Positions 1 through 13,190 are shown, numbered from the stretch's first letter. The stretch is DNA of 64,000 bases from Eonycteris spelaea (GCA_003508835.1 PUFA01000167.1:248001-312000), one strand, 5' to 3'. Notes: generated by a model not told the origin, from the sequence alone. A program made the numbers and translations.

Positions 1-689
1 CAGAATTCTTTAGGATTCTGTCAATACAAATTCTGTCAATTTGTATTCATGATAGCTGTTATAGTTTTGACTACAAAATTGTGCTTTTTTTTAAAGCACA
101 GTTAATTGGCAAGTTATAATAAGTAGAATTAAGTGGTATTAAACACCATTCATAAAACTTTATCTCCTTTCTGATTTATATTTTTAGTTCTTATTTCATA
201 GGCCATAAATTTGGAGGCAAAGAGGACAGCTACTAATGTAGATAGCTTTTTAACAGAGTAATGAACTTTGTAGAGTTCCAGAGATATAAAAACTAGCAGG
301 TGACATTCTAGGAAAATACTAGTTTAAAAGCCAGTGGCATAAAAAAAAAAGGTAGCAGGATAATTTCCTTGCCTTTCTGTATTCTGCCTTCACCAGCCCT
401 TTGTCTTTGGCTCTGTGAAGAATTACCCTTCATCATTTTGATCCTGGATAAGTAAGTTACTTCCTGTTCTGCAGAGGTGGTTGGACAGATAGGAGCTCTC
501 TTAGTAAAATGACCAGTATGAATTGAGGAAGGAAAAGGTAGTGCCGGTTTGAGGTTGTTGGAGAGAGTGGAAGAAAGGCAGGTTACTTGGGAATCTTTCT
601 GTAGTGTGTTTTTTGGTGTGTGTTGTATGTGGTAGTTAGGATAGAACAGGATATCATTTCTTTGGAAGCAGTTTTGTTCCATTTAAAGC

Positions 690-1130
690 GATCTAAATAA
701 ATGTTCATCAATGGGAGAATGGGTTCATTGTGTTCTAGTCATGCAATATAATGTTATATAGTAACGAAAATGAATGGATTTGAGTTATACTTATCAATAT
801 TAGGAAAGTTTCATTAGCCAAAAATTATTAAGCCAAAAATCAAACTGCTGAAGGACACAGAGTACATACTATTATATGAAGTTAGAAACATGAGAAACAG
901 CGGTGTATATTGCTTAAGAATACATATATATATAGTGAAGGTACAAAGACATGCATGGGAAATAATGGACAACAGATCTAGAAGAGTGGTTTTCTCCAGT
1001 GAGGATGGAGGGGAAACAGTGAGGGTCAGTGGGGAAAATGGCCTGGGGGAGTTCTACTTGATGTTTACTTTTTAACTTGGGTACTATATTTATCTATATT
1101 CTATTATGGCTGAAATGTTTTATTAGAAAA
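690..1130 (+). mobile_element. LINE-1 3' end, old (L1M type)
   Basis: Diverged sense-strand match to the end of L1 ORF2 and 3'UTR: 'ATGTTCATCAATGGGAGAAT' followed by an 'ATATAATGTTATATAGTA' degenerate copy of the 'acaatggaatactatacagc' block, then a 3'UTR stretch with the 'GAAACAGTGAGGGTCAGTGG' region. No intact frame. Family assignment is by recognition, not alignment. Confidence 0.7.
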
Positions 1131-3419
1131 AGTCGCAACCAGGCATTTACCTCATTGGATTCCACTTTAAGCTCCAGTAGTAGGAAGCATATTGCGGAGA
1201 TTGCTCTGTATTCTGGTTGATTGCATGGGATCCCCATAAAGAGAGGTTGACAGGCTACCTACCATTTGACTTGTTCATGATAGGGGCCTCTAACTGAGTG
1301 AGGCTGAATTAGTGACTACTAGCTGCTCATGAAGATTTGTTTCTGTCCCTACATCACCGAGCAATGAAGTATTAATATTGGAATAGGAAGTTGACTTTTC
1401 TAATATCGTGTCCTCCTCATATTTAGTTCAAAGTAAAAATAATACTAAACAGTAAAACATAAAGTATTTATTTGCACTGAAATTAAAATAGCTTATTTTT
1501 AAAGTACCTGACTTGATAAATTGAGTGAAGCTGAACTTATGTTTGGTGGTATTGTTGGGAAGTCGTCAGGGAACTGGATCTGCTGTGACTTAGTGTGTGT
1601 CTAATCTGCCTGTTGGGTAACCCCCTCCTCTCATTTCCATAGAGCCAGATGAAAAAGATATAAAGAGGTCCAAAATGTTAGGCCCTCACATTATATATCA
1701 CCCCGTGCCCAGTAGGCAGTCAGTAAATAGAGGATTAATGAAAAAAAAAAAAAAAGAAGGAAGGATTTCTTCATCCTGTGAGCATGGATTTGATTGGAAA
1801 TTTCCAAAATGTCTTTGGAGGCGAAGATGAATGAATAAAGGTTCTGATTAAAACTGGTACTATTGAAATGTAGGTGATGGTATTTTATAGGTGGCATGTG
1901 ATTGGACTCTAAATATAATTCCCAAAGAGTAATTCCACAGTTCTTATATCTTGGGAAAAGAATGTAGCCTCTCAGAGTGATTACTTTGGAACACATGAAT
2001 GTCGTCCTCTGTATTTAAAATTCAGTGTATTACTTTAAAAGTTTGGCAGCCTAAGATATGATTATACTTTGAGAGCTGTGTTATTGGAGAAAGTTTTAAT
2101 TGTCTTCTTTTGCAAATAGTTTCACAAAAGTTGCTGCACATTTCATAAAAATTTTGGTATATGTTTATTTTAAGGTCTTTGTGCCTTTACAATAGAATTT
2201 TAGGTTGAGGAACATACACCATTTTAGGAATCATTCTAAGGATGGATTGATTAAGTGATGTTTATTGGGCAAATTTTGCTTTCACTGTAATAAATCATAA
2301 CTGTGAGTATGACTTTGTACAATGATACAGTATAACTATATCTTTGAACCTGGCAGTGGTCTTGGGTACCCATTATACACCTTTCTTTTTATTTTCCTCT
2401 CTAATATGCTTATTGGAAACATTTAGGAATGCAAAGATATTCATATTGTTTAATTACAAATTAAGTAGAAGTAAATCTACAGACAAGTTTTAAAATATAT
2501 AGTTTGTAATAATTAAAATTTATAATAGTTTTAAAATTAAATTTATAATAATTAAATAAAATTAACCACCAAAAGATTAGGCAGTGGAACTATTTTCCAC
2601 TATTGATTTCATATGTAACATGGTAGATTTTTTTTTTTTTTGCCTTTGTTTCCATTTTCAAGTAATATCAAAATAGGATCTTCATAAGGGGTCGATCTCT
2701 CAAGTAGGGTCTGTACCTTAACTGCCTTAGTCTAAATCAGATTTTTTGAAAAGTAGTGTAGAATGATATAGAATCTTAAATTTGGCAGGTTTGTAGCAAA
2801 TCTGTTTTCTGGCTGTTATGAAACTTGAGGGGAAAAAAAGCATTCTTTGTATTTTTTTTGTCTGAAATATTAATGAAGTATCTCCCCATGTTACTTATTT
2901 CTATCCAGGTTCACACAGCATGAATTCTAAAGGCATTGTTTATGAGGTTCATTTGAAAACATAAAATTTGGTTTCTTCCAAAAGGATAAATAATTCAAAA
3001 TTATTTGAGTATTTCAGATCAGTGATCATATACCATTGAATTCCTAATGGTGCTGGCAGTTACAGTGCTTAGTTCAAAAGTTTATGTAATTCCTAAAGGA
3101 AATAGGCACTGACAGAAAGAATTTTTTTTTTTTTTTTTGTATTTGGAAGAAAGAGTCCCAGCTCCAGAACACGTTATTATCAACCAAACATTTGGGAAAG
3201 ATAGTTCTTATAGTTGCTTGGTAATTATTGTTCCATAGGAACCAGTCTCATAGTACCCAGTGGTTGCTGTCTTTTATTAAAAAATACAGATATCAGTTTA
3301 AAGAAATTCTTTGTTTCTTTGCTTTACAGTTTAAATGACTTGTTCAGTAAGGGCAAAACCAAAAATAAAACAAAAAACCATATGCACATCTCATTAATGC
3401 TGCAAATTAAAAGAACCCA

Positions 3420-3591
3420 TACAGGCATACCTTGGAGATATTGTGGGTCTGGTTGCAGACCCACTGATATATAGTGAGTATTGTAATAAAGCAAGTTGTA
3501 ATCTTGCTTTATTATTGGAGGGTCTTGCCATCAATTTGTTTAGGAAAAAAAAAGCAACATCTGAAGCTCAATAAAATGAGGTATACCTATA
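3420..3591. mobile_element. Non-autonomous Tigger/pogo-like DNA transposon (MITE)
   Basis: A 168-bp element (3422-3589) with terminal inverted repeats CAGGCATACCT at the left and AGGTATACCTA at the right (two mismatches), flanked by TA on both sides (3420-3421 and 3590-3591), the target duplication of Tc1/mariner-pogo elements. The interior 'GGAGATATTG' and 'GCAATAAAGC'-like blocks match the Tigger family known in placentals. No transposase frame; it was mobilised in trans. Confidence 0.8.
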
Positions 3592-4509
3592 TAGTTTCTT
3601 ACTAAAGGTCTGGTAACTCAAGCCAGTTTGGTTGTTCACAGTTACTAGGTTCTTTTTGATACAATAGATATTGGGAACCTCCAGTAATTATATATAGATG
3701 AGGACTCTCAGCTTCTCCAACTCTCTCTACCAGGTCATATGTTAGTTCAAAGAATAATCTGCCACACACACATTTTAGCAAGCAAGCACAAAAGCAGTTG
3801 TGTAAACTCTTAGCAGTCATGCTCCTTGAAATTCCAATTCTCGGTCTTGATATTCTGACAGTGCCTTGCTTCAAAGGTTCACTCAAAACACAGTAGGAGC
3901 AGGGTTTCACTTTTGGTCGGAGTTAGGTGACAAAACCCTCAGATATTTGAACAGGGCACACTTTCGGAATCCTAAACTTAAGACACCATTCTTCAGGGTA
4001 TGGACTGTTGGGTTTACAAGTACTTATGAGGGTAAAGGCAATGGAGCTGTATTTCTGGACAGTCCACATGTCTTAAATGCCACTTATTTATCTCACATCT
4101 CTGGTGCTCATGGGAGATAAAGGCCACTACCTGAGATGTTTTTAGAAAAGGCTACTGGATTATGAATTCTTGATTGGTCTTTTGTGCTAACTAAGCATCT
4201 CTCTAGAGTCTGTGACTGTGTTAATTGTGTAGGCTAAACCCAACTGTCAGGAGTAGGGGAAGTAAACATGACATATCTAAACGTGAGGACTGGTTAGATA
4301 CCAACTCTCAGTCTAGGTAGTCAGCTCTTCCAGCTTGATTTTCAACCATGAAGTTGTGTGAACACCTGTCATCTTCGCAGCCAATCACTGGATAATTATT
4401 ACTTTCTGAAAATAACATTTTATATTTGATTACTGTCCCTGAGTGTTTCAGACATTTCTGAGCTTTATGACTCAACAAACAAACAAACAAACTCAAACTG
4501 GCTTCTTTG

Positions 4510-4700
4510 TAGGAAGATGGCAGACATATGTTGAACATCTACTTTCTGCTAGACTCTGCAGGAGCTACCAAATATATAAGACATTAATAACCCTTGTCAA
4601 GGAGCTAAGATCTGTTAATGAGGGTAGCCCAAGAACATACATTGCTATACTGCAAGGCAAATTAAGTTAACTGCTATAAGAAGGAAAAAGGGGGCTACAC
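4510..4700 (-). mobile_element. LINE-2 fragment, decayed
   Basis: The pattern 'TTGAACATCTACTTTCTGCT...CAAGGAGCTAAGATCTGTTAATG' resembles the reverse complement of the LINE-2 3' end ('tattgagtgcctactatgtg...catggagcttacattct'). Strongly diverged, so boundaries are approximate. Confidence 0.5.
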
Positions 4701-5924
4701 ATACCTGCTATCAATCAGTACTGGTGTTGCTTCCTTCTGAAAATCATTAACAAGTTATCATCCTTTAGAAGCTAGGTCAAACTGAGAAATTATACTGCCA
4801 AAGGACAGCGTTCAGTTACTTAGGCAAAACAATTCCTAATGTGCAGTAAGTTATTTTCTTTGTTAGGGCTCTGGAGCTTTATTTGGGGGAGTCATCTAGA
4901 AGTGGAGTCATTTCATAATAATGTGGGCTTTGATTTTAGGCTCTAGATTCCTGGATGAGGGCTTGTTTCTCTGACTGGCTTGGGAAACTGGATTTTATCT
5001 AAATCTTATTACAGTCATGATAAGTGTGGTTGGGCTTATAGTGCAAATACTCATGCTTTCCCTCTAAATAGTTTAGAGACTTAACCATTATTTTTCTTAC
5101 TTTTAAGTCATCAAGTCTATAAGTGCTATTGATGGCAAAAAACAAAGGGTTGGCTTATAAAGGAAATTGAATTCCTATATCAGTAATGCATCGATTAATA
5201 TACTTTTTAACATGAAAGACTAATAAAGCCAAATTGGAGTTGTGCATACACTTAATCATATTGCAGCTCAGTACTCGAGTCTATATGAAATTTATTGAAC
5301 TTTTAATTTAGTTTGGGATAGTCACAGGGACATAAGCAGAATGTGCTTTCTTTGAGCTTAAAGAAATAATTTTTGCCAGGTTTTCAGTTTTATACTCTAC
5401 TAAAACATTAGCTACATTAATGTGTGTTGTTAATTATAGAGTAAATAACATTTGTGGCACATATCAGAATGTTGATTAAAAGTTATTAAAGGGTTTATCA
5501 AGATGATCTCATGCTAAAGAATAAGGAGGACATTTTTAAGTATTTTGACATATTTTTCTAGCTAATTGTATAGTTTTTCCTGAAGATACTGCCACATGCT
5601 TTGCCAATGATAAAAGACTATGTTTGGTTCTATTCCTGGAAATGTAAAAAAGCTCCAAAAGCTCTGTGTACCACATAACTTTCCTTCCTTGTTCTTGTTT
5701 TTGGTTCAAGAGCAACTATCCTTATTTTGCCATCAGTCTATTTAACAACACCAGCATCAGTGGAAGATGATATCCCAGTGATATTCTTTTTGCTTCTTTT
5801 GGTTTGATTCCCTGTCAAAGAGCTAACTTTTTTCATAAAGTTACTGGAATATTTCTAGTGTCTGAATTCGTTTTTAAAATTTTTTTATGCACTTACATCA
5901 TGGCTCATATTTTATTCTTTACAG

Positions 5925-6009
5925 GAATTTTAAACAGTTGTCCGGTGACATGGAATTTATGACAATTAATGGAACAACATTAAGGAATCTTGAAATTCTA
6001 CAGAATCAG
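5925..6009 (+). CDS. MSH3: MSH3 exon 11 (start of MutS core domain III)
   Basis: 85-bp coding exon between an acceptor ending ACAG (5921-5924) and donor GTAGGT from 6010. The first base G completes a codon begun in the previous exon; 28 full codons follow, beginning [11 protein letters not shown] and ending [10 protein letters not shown]. The segment [17 protein letters not shown] is the well-conserved opening of the MutS core/lever domain, where the first of the long core helices begins. Human residues are roughly 523-551. The SGD stretch differs from human SSK (from memory), inside a variable turn. The exon ends in phase 0, so exon 12 starts a new codon. Confidence 0.97.
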
Positions 6010-8463
6010 GTAGGTAAGCATAAGGGATAGTTGATTCAAAATGGTTTTAAAAGAAATTTTGGAATAAAGTAGCAGTCTGTTCCTAGGAGTGTAGAAAAGA
6101 ATATCATCTTCAATTGACATCTCTTTGATAGTTGATAACTACAGCATTTGCTTTTTGGAGAATCAAATACAGTATACAAAATACTTTTATGAGGTTACTT
6201 TGGAAGCTCTCGAATTGTCCTTTTTAATGATTGAAATGACATGCTCATCCTGATAATTTCTATATTAGACATTTCTTTGGAAGGGTATCATCTTTGAAAA
6301 TTAATATGAAGTGGATTTTTTTTGTCTGCTTGATTATATTTTTTCTACCTTTTTTTGAAATGTTTGTAGTCTTATTTCATTGTGCAGCATATAAAATAAG
6401 TTACCGTGATATTCAATTAGACTGTGAGATAATATTTCCCTTCACAAATTTTCATCATTTATTTGCCCTTTATTGATTAATTAGGAAGATAATGGATACA
6501 TTAAAATTATTGCTTCATTTATTAAATTGTCACTTGGAAATGTGAGATATTTTATAAAACTAATGTTACAACATAAAGTTCTAGAAATAAAAAGCAGTTC
6601 CAAGTCATTTGAGTAAGTAGTGGAGAAGCTGAACCATCTGAGTCAAACGGTTTAAAGCTCTTCATAAATATTTATTACTGTTGTGAATTATAGTAAAAGC
6701 TGAATTTATTCTCCTGACTTCTGGGTTTGTATATTACTAGTTTCTCTCATTTAATTTTTTCTTCTTCAAAACTCTCCTTGTGTCCTGGTTGTCAGCTTAC
6801 TTTCATTTAATAACATATTTGCCTTGCAATTCCATTATCCAGATGTCGAGACTCTTTCCCACAAGTCTTTCTCATCAACTCCATATACGTCTGCATGATA
6901 GAAAACAAGAAGTAGGAATAAAAGGATATTTCTTGGAAGAAGAAGAGCTCATAGTCAGAGCCTGCAGACACAGCCCTAGCATTCCAAGCTTTCCTTTTTC
7001 TTTCCCATCCTCCCTGTTTGAATAATGCTACTGTGGAGGCAGTTCTGAAATCAAATTTATAAGGCAAAAATCATCTCTAATCAAAATACCCTTTAAAAAT
7101 CCTTTCATTATCAAGACTTGGGCCCTTGTAGAATCAGAAGCTTAGCATTAACATTTTCTGCTTGTCTTTGCACGTCAGCTTTGGCTTCCCGTACCAATGA
7201 GCAATGGAAAGGGGTAGTGAGGAGCGCTGGGTGTCAGGGAGAGCAGAGACATAACAGGACTTGAGTTTCCCTCATCTCTCCCTTTCTTGTCTGTGCCCGC
7301 TTCTCCAGTGATGCTAGATAACTGGAACTTCATTCCTCTCCGTCGTCCTCTTCCTGGGGCCACTTGGACTCTTGTCTCAGAAGGGTCTCTGGCGTTACTA
7401 ATCTGGACCACCCTCAACAGTCAGCACTGCCCATCAGGCTTACCCATGGGGGGCCTCCATGACCACCGTAGCTTCTGTGTGTGTGCTCTGCTTTAAACTT
7501 CTAAGGCCTGGGGAGCTTATGTCATACAGATATAGTTGATTTCTGCCAGGTGGCATTGTGTCCTAATTATGAGTTTTTTCTCCCAAACTTGGATATAAGT
7601 GCCCTGCGGGGAGGGACCATGTCTTAATATACCTTTGCCAATCATACACCTGAGCCATAGGCATTCTCTAAGTACCTGTTTGATGATTTGAAGGAAAAGG
7701 AAAAAGTTAAAAAAAAAACACTCAGGTGAAAATTTTAATTTTATATTTCAAATAAGATTTAAACCTATTAATAGACTTTTTGTAAGATAATGAAAACTTA
7801 CTTGATTCAAATGAACTGTCATCTCTAGTTAATTGTAAATTTTTTTATGGCTCAGCTTTCACGTAGCAAAACAGAGATAGATAAGCTATCTATGATTTAA
7901 TAAAACAGACTAAAACAAAAACCTTCTAGGGTAAATTCTCAGAGTTTAGTGCAGGTTCATGTCTATCTCCAGTACATTATACTTGTTTAATGTTGTCATG
8001 AGGGCATTGTTCTTTAGAATGTTAATTCTGAGGCAGTCAAAGGTACTGAATTGCCAAAGAATATTAAATTGTCTTCATTGTACTTCCTGAGGCAGGAAAG
8101 TATATAATTATATTTTAAAGATACATAGGACAAATATATATGTCAAAAGAGATATCTTAATAACTTATTCTTAGTTAACCAAAAATGATACATAGCCTAT
8201 CCCTTTTTTTGGTGCAAAATATCAATACTTTATATATATAGTGTGTATATAAGTGTGGTTTTGTATGTGTAAGTATTATATATGTAACACACATTCATTC
8301 ATCAAACATTAAATGAACACCTGTGATGAGCCGTTTGTTATGCTAGGCATATGTGACAATTAAAATTGGGGTATATGTAATAATTAGGGCACATGAACAG
8401 CTAGCTATTTGGGTACAAATATAATTGTCTAGTTAATAAAACTTGTTTTCTGGTTTTTCTTAG
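6010..8463 (+). other. MSH3: MSH3 intron 11
   Basis: 2,454-bp GT-AG intron. Mostly AT-rich and featureless. 6950-7490 is a GC-richer block with opposing short open frames that I cannot assign to any gene or repeat. A LINE-2 3' tail on the plus strand occupies about 7540-7690 and a short minus-strand LINE-2 tail about 8285-8350 ('ATTCATTCATCAAACATTAA'). Confidence 0.85.
7540..7690 (+). mobile_element. LINE-2 3' end
   Basis: 'GATATAAGTGCCCTGCGGGG' followed by 'AGGGACCATGTCTTAAT' and 'TCTCTAAGTACCTGTTTGAT' match the LINE-2 tail pattern 'taagctccatgagggcaggga...cagcgcc...gtaggtgctcaataaat'. An old ancestral mammalian copy. Confidence 0.6.
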
Positions 8464-8574
<111 letters not shown>

Positions 8575-8839
8575 TAAAGGGAATCCTTTTCTGTGCATTT
8601 ATTCTGAAATTATATAAAGTTGTGAAATGAAAGGTATATTGCCCTCCGTAAAACCAAGATTACCATGACTTATAAGAACACAGTTTTAAATTGGGAAAGA
8701 TTTTAGTTTGTATATGGCAATCGACTGTCTACTATTATGAGGATTTTTTTCCTTTTCCCTAAGAATGAGCCTGCTTGCAGATTGGAAGACATGATGTGTG
8801 TTCAGGGAAAGTGAATTATCCAGGTAGTTTGGGGTCATC

Positions 8840-9130
8840 AGTAGCAGAAGAGGGTAGGGAGGGAAGGGGCTGGAGACATGGAATCCTATCTTTTGTAGAG
8901 GGCTTTGTAGGCTAGGCTGAGGAGTTGGTAGCCAGAGGAAGTTAATCCAATGATTTCGAGCCTGGGAGTGAAAGGATCAAAGCTGGGCTTGTGTGTAGGA
9001 GAGGCCAGCATGGTGGTGGTGGTGAGGGCTGTTAGCAAGTTTACTGAGAGCTTCTGAGGATCTGTGCTAAAGCAGTATTAGTAGGAATCTGAAAGAGGGG
9101 TCGGGTGTGAGATGTTTAAGATAGTAGAAT
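8840..9130 (-). mobile_element. LINE-2 internal fragment
   Basis: Words such as 'GGGCTTTGTAGGCTAGGCTG', 'GAGTGAAAGGATCAAAGCTG' and 'GGATCTGTGCTAAAGCAGTA' follow the antisense LINE-2 order (gene-like text 'agggccttgtaggcc...gagtgacatgatctgacttat'). Degenerate; edges approximate. Confidence 0.55.
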
Positions 9131-9134
9131 GAGT

Positions 9135-9255
9135 TACTAGGAGCACCTTCATTGCATACCAAGCACCATGCTAGGGGTTTTATATGCATTTCTCTTTAAG
9201 TTGCACAATAGCCTCACCATTGGCTGCATTTTATGCTGTGCTTAGGGGATAGTCA
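9135..9255 (-). mobile_element. MIR SINE fragment
   Basis: 'ACCAAGCACCATGCTAGGGG' and 'TTATATGCATTTCTCTTTAA' match the reverse complement of the MIR 3' half ('ccaggcactgttctaagcac tttacatgtattaactcatt'). Confidence 0.6.
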
Positions 9256-10007
9256 TCTACCATAAAGAACAGCAGATATTGTTATTAGTGTTAGTAATAA
9301 GCTTTATGACATTGTCTTGATGATGATTACCAGATCACTTCAGCTTTTGCGAGGCATTTCAATTTCCCTTCTTGACCATAAAGACCTTTGAGCAGGGGAA
9401 ATTGACTAGATAAAGAAGAAATTCTGAAAATGGAAGTATCTACTTTGGTTCAATATGAAATAAGGTTACTTTGTGGAGCAACAGCAGACAAGATGGCTTT
9501 CTGCAGATAGTCTGCGGACACAGCTGAAGGGGTTGCATTCTGGCTTCTGGAGAGACGTCTACCTCAGCGTGCACAGCAGTTCTTACTATCTTATTCGCTA
9601 GAAACAGACTCACTAGTAGACTTTTTCATGTAAATTAAAATGTTTATTTCTCGTTAAATTTGTTTTATATAACCAAGAATTATTTGAGATAAATTCAGTA
9701 GACCATGTTGTATGCTGTTCAGGGACTGAATTACGTATCCCTTGGGATCTTACTTTCCCAGAAAGACTGAGAGACAACATGCCATGCATTGAACACTGAT
9801 GCTTTCAAGTGTGAACTTTAGACTGGCCTAACACGTACATAGCTGAAAACAAGCACACAAAACTTTTCCTTTGCCCTTTTTATTTTAAGTCATAGTTTTA
9901 AAACTTTCATTTTCCAGTTAAATCTTAATGGTACTTGCAGCCTATTCTAAAAGAACACATTGAGAAAATCTTCATCTGATTAGTCAGTAAGTCAATGATA
10001 TTTTTAT

Positions 10008-10037
10008 TATCTATCTATCTATTTATTTATTTATTTT
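10008..10037. repeat. (TATC)n/(TATT)n tetranucleotide repeat
   Basis: Tandem TATC units passing into TATT units, about 30 bp. A short, probably variable microsatellite in intron 12. Confidence 0.85.
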
Positions 10038-10984
10038 AAGTAAGATAGGTGCCATGCTTATCACATCAATGGTTCATCTAGGCTAATATTCTATTGCTGA
10101 CATTGGCAGCCAAATGTTAGTTTAGGGCCTGGTTTTCTTCTATAGTGATCATAGAACAAATAATTGGTGACCAGGGAATTTAGCAATATGAGGCGGATCT
10201 TTCAAAGTTCTCCAAGAGCCCATTATTTGTCAGTCATCTATGAATTCTCTTAAATCCCTAAAGATTTTCTTTATACTTTTAGTATATTTCAGCTCCCAGG
10301 GCAATCCCACAGTTCATAAATCTAGGACCAAGTGTTTCAAATTTCAGAGGATTTTTCACTCCTACCACCTTTTATTCCATAAATTGCGTCTTTGGTGCAG
10401 AATTTTACTGGTGTCTTTTAGAAAGTCTAAATGGCTTTTACCCTACACTTATTGACTGATTCAAAGAATTCATTTAGATTACTGAGACTGTATTTTATAT
10501 ACTTCACTGAAACCACATACATTTTTATAAATAGTTTATGCTTTCTGTCTATGATTAATACTTTTTATGACCTCTGCTAATTTCAGGCAGGAAGATTTTC
10601 CAGCATAGTTTGCTGGCTGCTTCTTATAAACACATGTCACGTTGGCAAGCCATTAGTCCTAAGACCTTTTAAAATTTAATTATATTGAATTCATTTTTTT
10701 TTGAGGTTTCGTCTTTGAATTTCTTCTTCTTTGAGTTGATATGGTCTTGTCACTCTTTTGTATATAACCATATGTACTTTATTAGCTTTGTCAAAAAGCC
10801 TGAAAATGCAAATTCTCGTAAATATTGATTTGAAGGAGAGAAGAAGACTTTTAAAAGTATGGGATGATTCTCTAAAATGATGTTTTAGGCATAATATTAA
10901 TTTCCAAGGCAGATTTGTTCATCTTAGAAGGGTTCAAGATTTAGTAATGTACTCTATATTTTAAAATATTAAACAAAAGTAAGC

Positions 10985-12760
10985 TACACATTTCCTTCTT
11001 GAGTGCCTCTTCTACCTGCAACGTATATGTCGACGATACCCAGAGTTCTCTCCTGGGGCTGCTTCTCACTTTCAACACTACTTAGGCTCTTATCTGTGGC
11101 CATGGCTTCCCTTGTAACTTACGTGCTGATGACTTTGTCATCATTATCTCCAGCAGCTACAGACCCACACATCTGCCAGGACATCTCTGTCTCAGAAGTG
11201 TTCAATTTGAGTGGGCAGAACAGATTGGAAACAAAGCATTTCCTTCAGTGAGAGAGTGATTTCTTGGAAAGACACCTGTGTGTGTGCATGTGCAGAAGAA
11301 CAGCGTGCAGAAGAGCAGATTATTAGCTATGAAGCAGACTCTGAGAAATGTTTCTCCCCTTCTAGTGGTTGTATTATTTTGATCAACAGTGAAAACGTCG
11401 AATCTTTGTCAAGAGGTGGTAGTATATCATCTTGCCTTTTTGTAAAATCACTTTTTATGAAAGGCAGTCAGATGAAAGTCTTTGCATGAAAGGCTTTTTG
11501 TTTCCCGAGGAAGCTGAAGCTAAGCACCTCCATGCCTGTGGTCTCGTCCTTCTCTGTTTCTACTCTGGATGACCTATAGATTTTAAAAAATGTATATTTA
11601 ATTATGTTGCTCCATACTGTTTATAGTTCTTACAACACACTGAGTGTGATTTATTTCAGGATCTTTGTCTGTTCTTTTTTCTGAAGTGGAAACTTCTATT
11701 TATTTTTGTTCCCTTCCTAGTTTGCTGGCTCCTTCTTCAAAGTTTCCTTTGCTGGCTGTTCGTCCTCTATGTGTCTTTTCAGTGTTGGGAGTTCCTGAGA
11801 CCCGAACTTAGGAGCTCGGCTTTCTCCTTTCCCTTACCTCCCCTCACCTCCTCTTCTCTTCTCACTATCTCTCACCCTACCCCTATGAACTTACCTGTTG
11901 CTGTGATGATAAATATCAAAATGTCAGTGATTCCCAAATCCGTATCTCTGGTCTTTACTCTTTTCTACTCTCTAGGCTTATATATTCAAATTAGATTCAG
12001 AAACAGGTTTGTCACACACCCCTCAAAACAATGTATTCAACCCTATTATTTTTCCTGTTTTCCCCATTGTAGGAATTAGCACCTCTAACTAATAAGCTGC
12101 TTAAGCCAGAAACCTAGGGGCTATCCTGAACATTCCCTTTCCAATAGCCACATACAGCTTAATACTAAGTCCGATTGCTTCCTTCTCTAAAATATATCCA
12201 GAGTCTTTGCGTGTTTTGCCATCCCTGCTGCCATCATCCTAGTCTGAACTACCATCAATTCTCATTCGGACTGCTGCAGTATCCTCCTAAAGGATCTCTT
12301 TTTTCAAAATAAAGACTGAAACATGTCACTCCCCTGCCTTAAACTCTTCATTGGCTTTCCATTGTGCTTCAAATAAAAGTTTTTTAACTTGGCTTTCCAA
12401 CCCTCCCCTGCATTCACTCATTCATTGTCTCTGGTCACTCTGGCCTGCCTTTGGTTTCTGAGCATCCCAGAGCTTTTCCTCATCTCCTCATCTTCACGTT
12501 CACTGGTCTCTCTACTAGCATGTTCTTCCCTTTCTCTTCAATCTTTACATGGCTAACTCCTTACCCTTAAGTCTCTCCTTAAAGTGTTATCTCTTCAGAG
12601 CTTTTTTCTCTGATCGCCTTATCTAAATTATGTTCTTGTATCATTCTTTGATAGCATATAGGACTTATCATGATTGATATTTGTTTTTTATCTAATATCT
12701 GTCTCAGTAAACTGCTTCATTTATAACAAACATTTGACAAGTATTTATTGAATGAATTAT
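10985..12760 (+). mobile_element. LINE-2, long 3' copy (interrupted)
   Basis: Two blocks in LINE-2 sense order. 10985-11215 contains 'CTCTCCTGGGGCTGCTTCTC' and 'GATGACTTTGTCATCATTAT' from late ORF2. 11790-12760 continues through 'AACATGTCACTCCCCTGCCT', 'CTTCATTGGCTTTCCATTGT', 'CTCTTCAGAGCTTTTTTCTC' to the tail 'CAAGTATTTATTGAATGAAT'. About 570 bp between the blocks (11216-11785) is not recognised. The most complete LINE-2 of the window; frames are broken throughout. Confidence 0.75.
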
Positions 12761-12972
12761 TAAAAGTGAATTATTTAAGACCTAACTCAGATATCACCTT
12801 GGAGAAGTGCTCCTGTTTCTTCTTTCTCTAGAAAGTTAACCCCTCTTAATTCTGTCCAGCTTTTTACCCCTCTACCCCCAACACAGAGAATGTATTGGGG
12901 GCTCATCGTGCTTTAAATGTAATAGATGATAAAAAAATTATGACCAAATGAATGAATCTATTTGAAAATCTT

Positions 12973-13190
12973 GGACGTGATTCCATAGTGTAGTGGTTAG
13001 TACATCTGCTTTACACCCAGAAGGTCCTGAGTTCACACCCCAGTGGAGCCACGGTCCATGGTCTATGGCCATGCCACCCTGAACAAGCCCAATGTCTGAT
13101 CTTGGAAGCTAAGCCTGGTTAGTACTTGGATGGGAGACCACCTAGGAAGACCAGGTGCTGTAAGCATAAATAATAATAATTTATTTAAAA
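12973..13190 (+). mobile_element. Hybrid tRNA-Val/5S rRNA SINE (fruit-bat MEG-TR type)
   Basis: The 5' module, 12979-13051, is a nearly complete tRNA-Val(TAC) copy: 'TTCCATAGTGTAGTGGTTAG', anticodon-loop 'CTGCTTTACACCCAGAAGG', and acceptor 'CAGTGGAGCCA'. After a 9-bp spacer the 5S rRNA module runs 13061-13166: 'GTCTATGGCCATGCCACCCT', 'GGAAGCTAAGC', 'TTAGTACTTGGATGGGAGAC', 'CCAGGTGCTGTAAGC'. It lacks about 10 bases of the 5S A-box/intermediate region after AAGCTAAGC and about 3 bases further upstream. A TAA-rich tail and A8 run follow (to 13190). The octamer AAAATCTT occurs at 12965-12972 and 13191-13198 as target-site duplication. Transcription would use the tRNA A and B boxes. Such hybrids are described only from Pteropodidae. 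Confidence 0.92.

Larger units (their letters stand above)
1..5924 (+). other. MSH3: MSH3 intron 10 (3' part)
   Basis: AT-rich intron ending with acceptor TTCTTTACAG before exon 11. Recognisable contents: decayed L1 3' end (about 690-1130), a Tigger-like TIR element (3420-3591) and a worn LINE-2 fragment on the minus strand near 4510-4700. I recognise nothing else in it; the short open frames are spurious. Confidence 0.9.

Noticed and set aside
308..682. Minus-strand 124-codon frame
   Set aside because: Low-complexity composition, no domain, no splice or promoter context; consistent with chance in AT-rich intron.
11003..12079. Three open frames of 82-102 codons
   Set aside because: Two of them lie in LINE-2 sequence; the middle one is in the unassigned gap. 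None shows a coherent protein.
12979..13051. A functional tRNA-Val(TAC) gene
   Set aside because: The T arm is altered (GAGTTCACACCCC in place of GGTTCGAGCCCC), no Pol III terminator follows, and it continues into 5S sequence with a SINE tail and target duplication.
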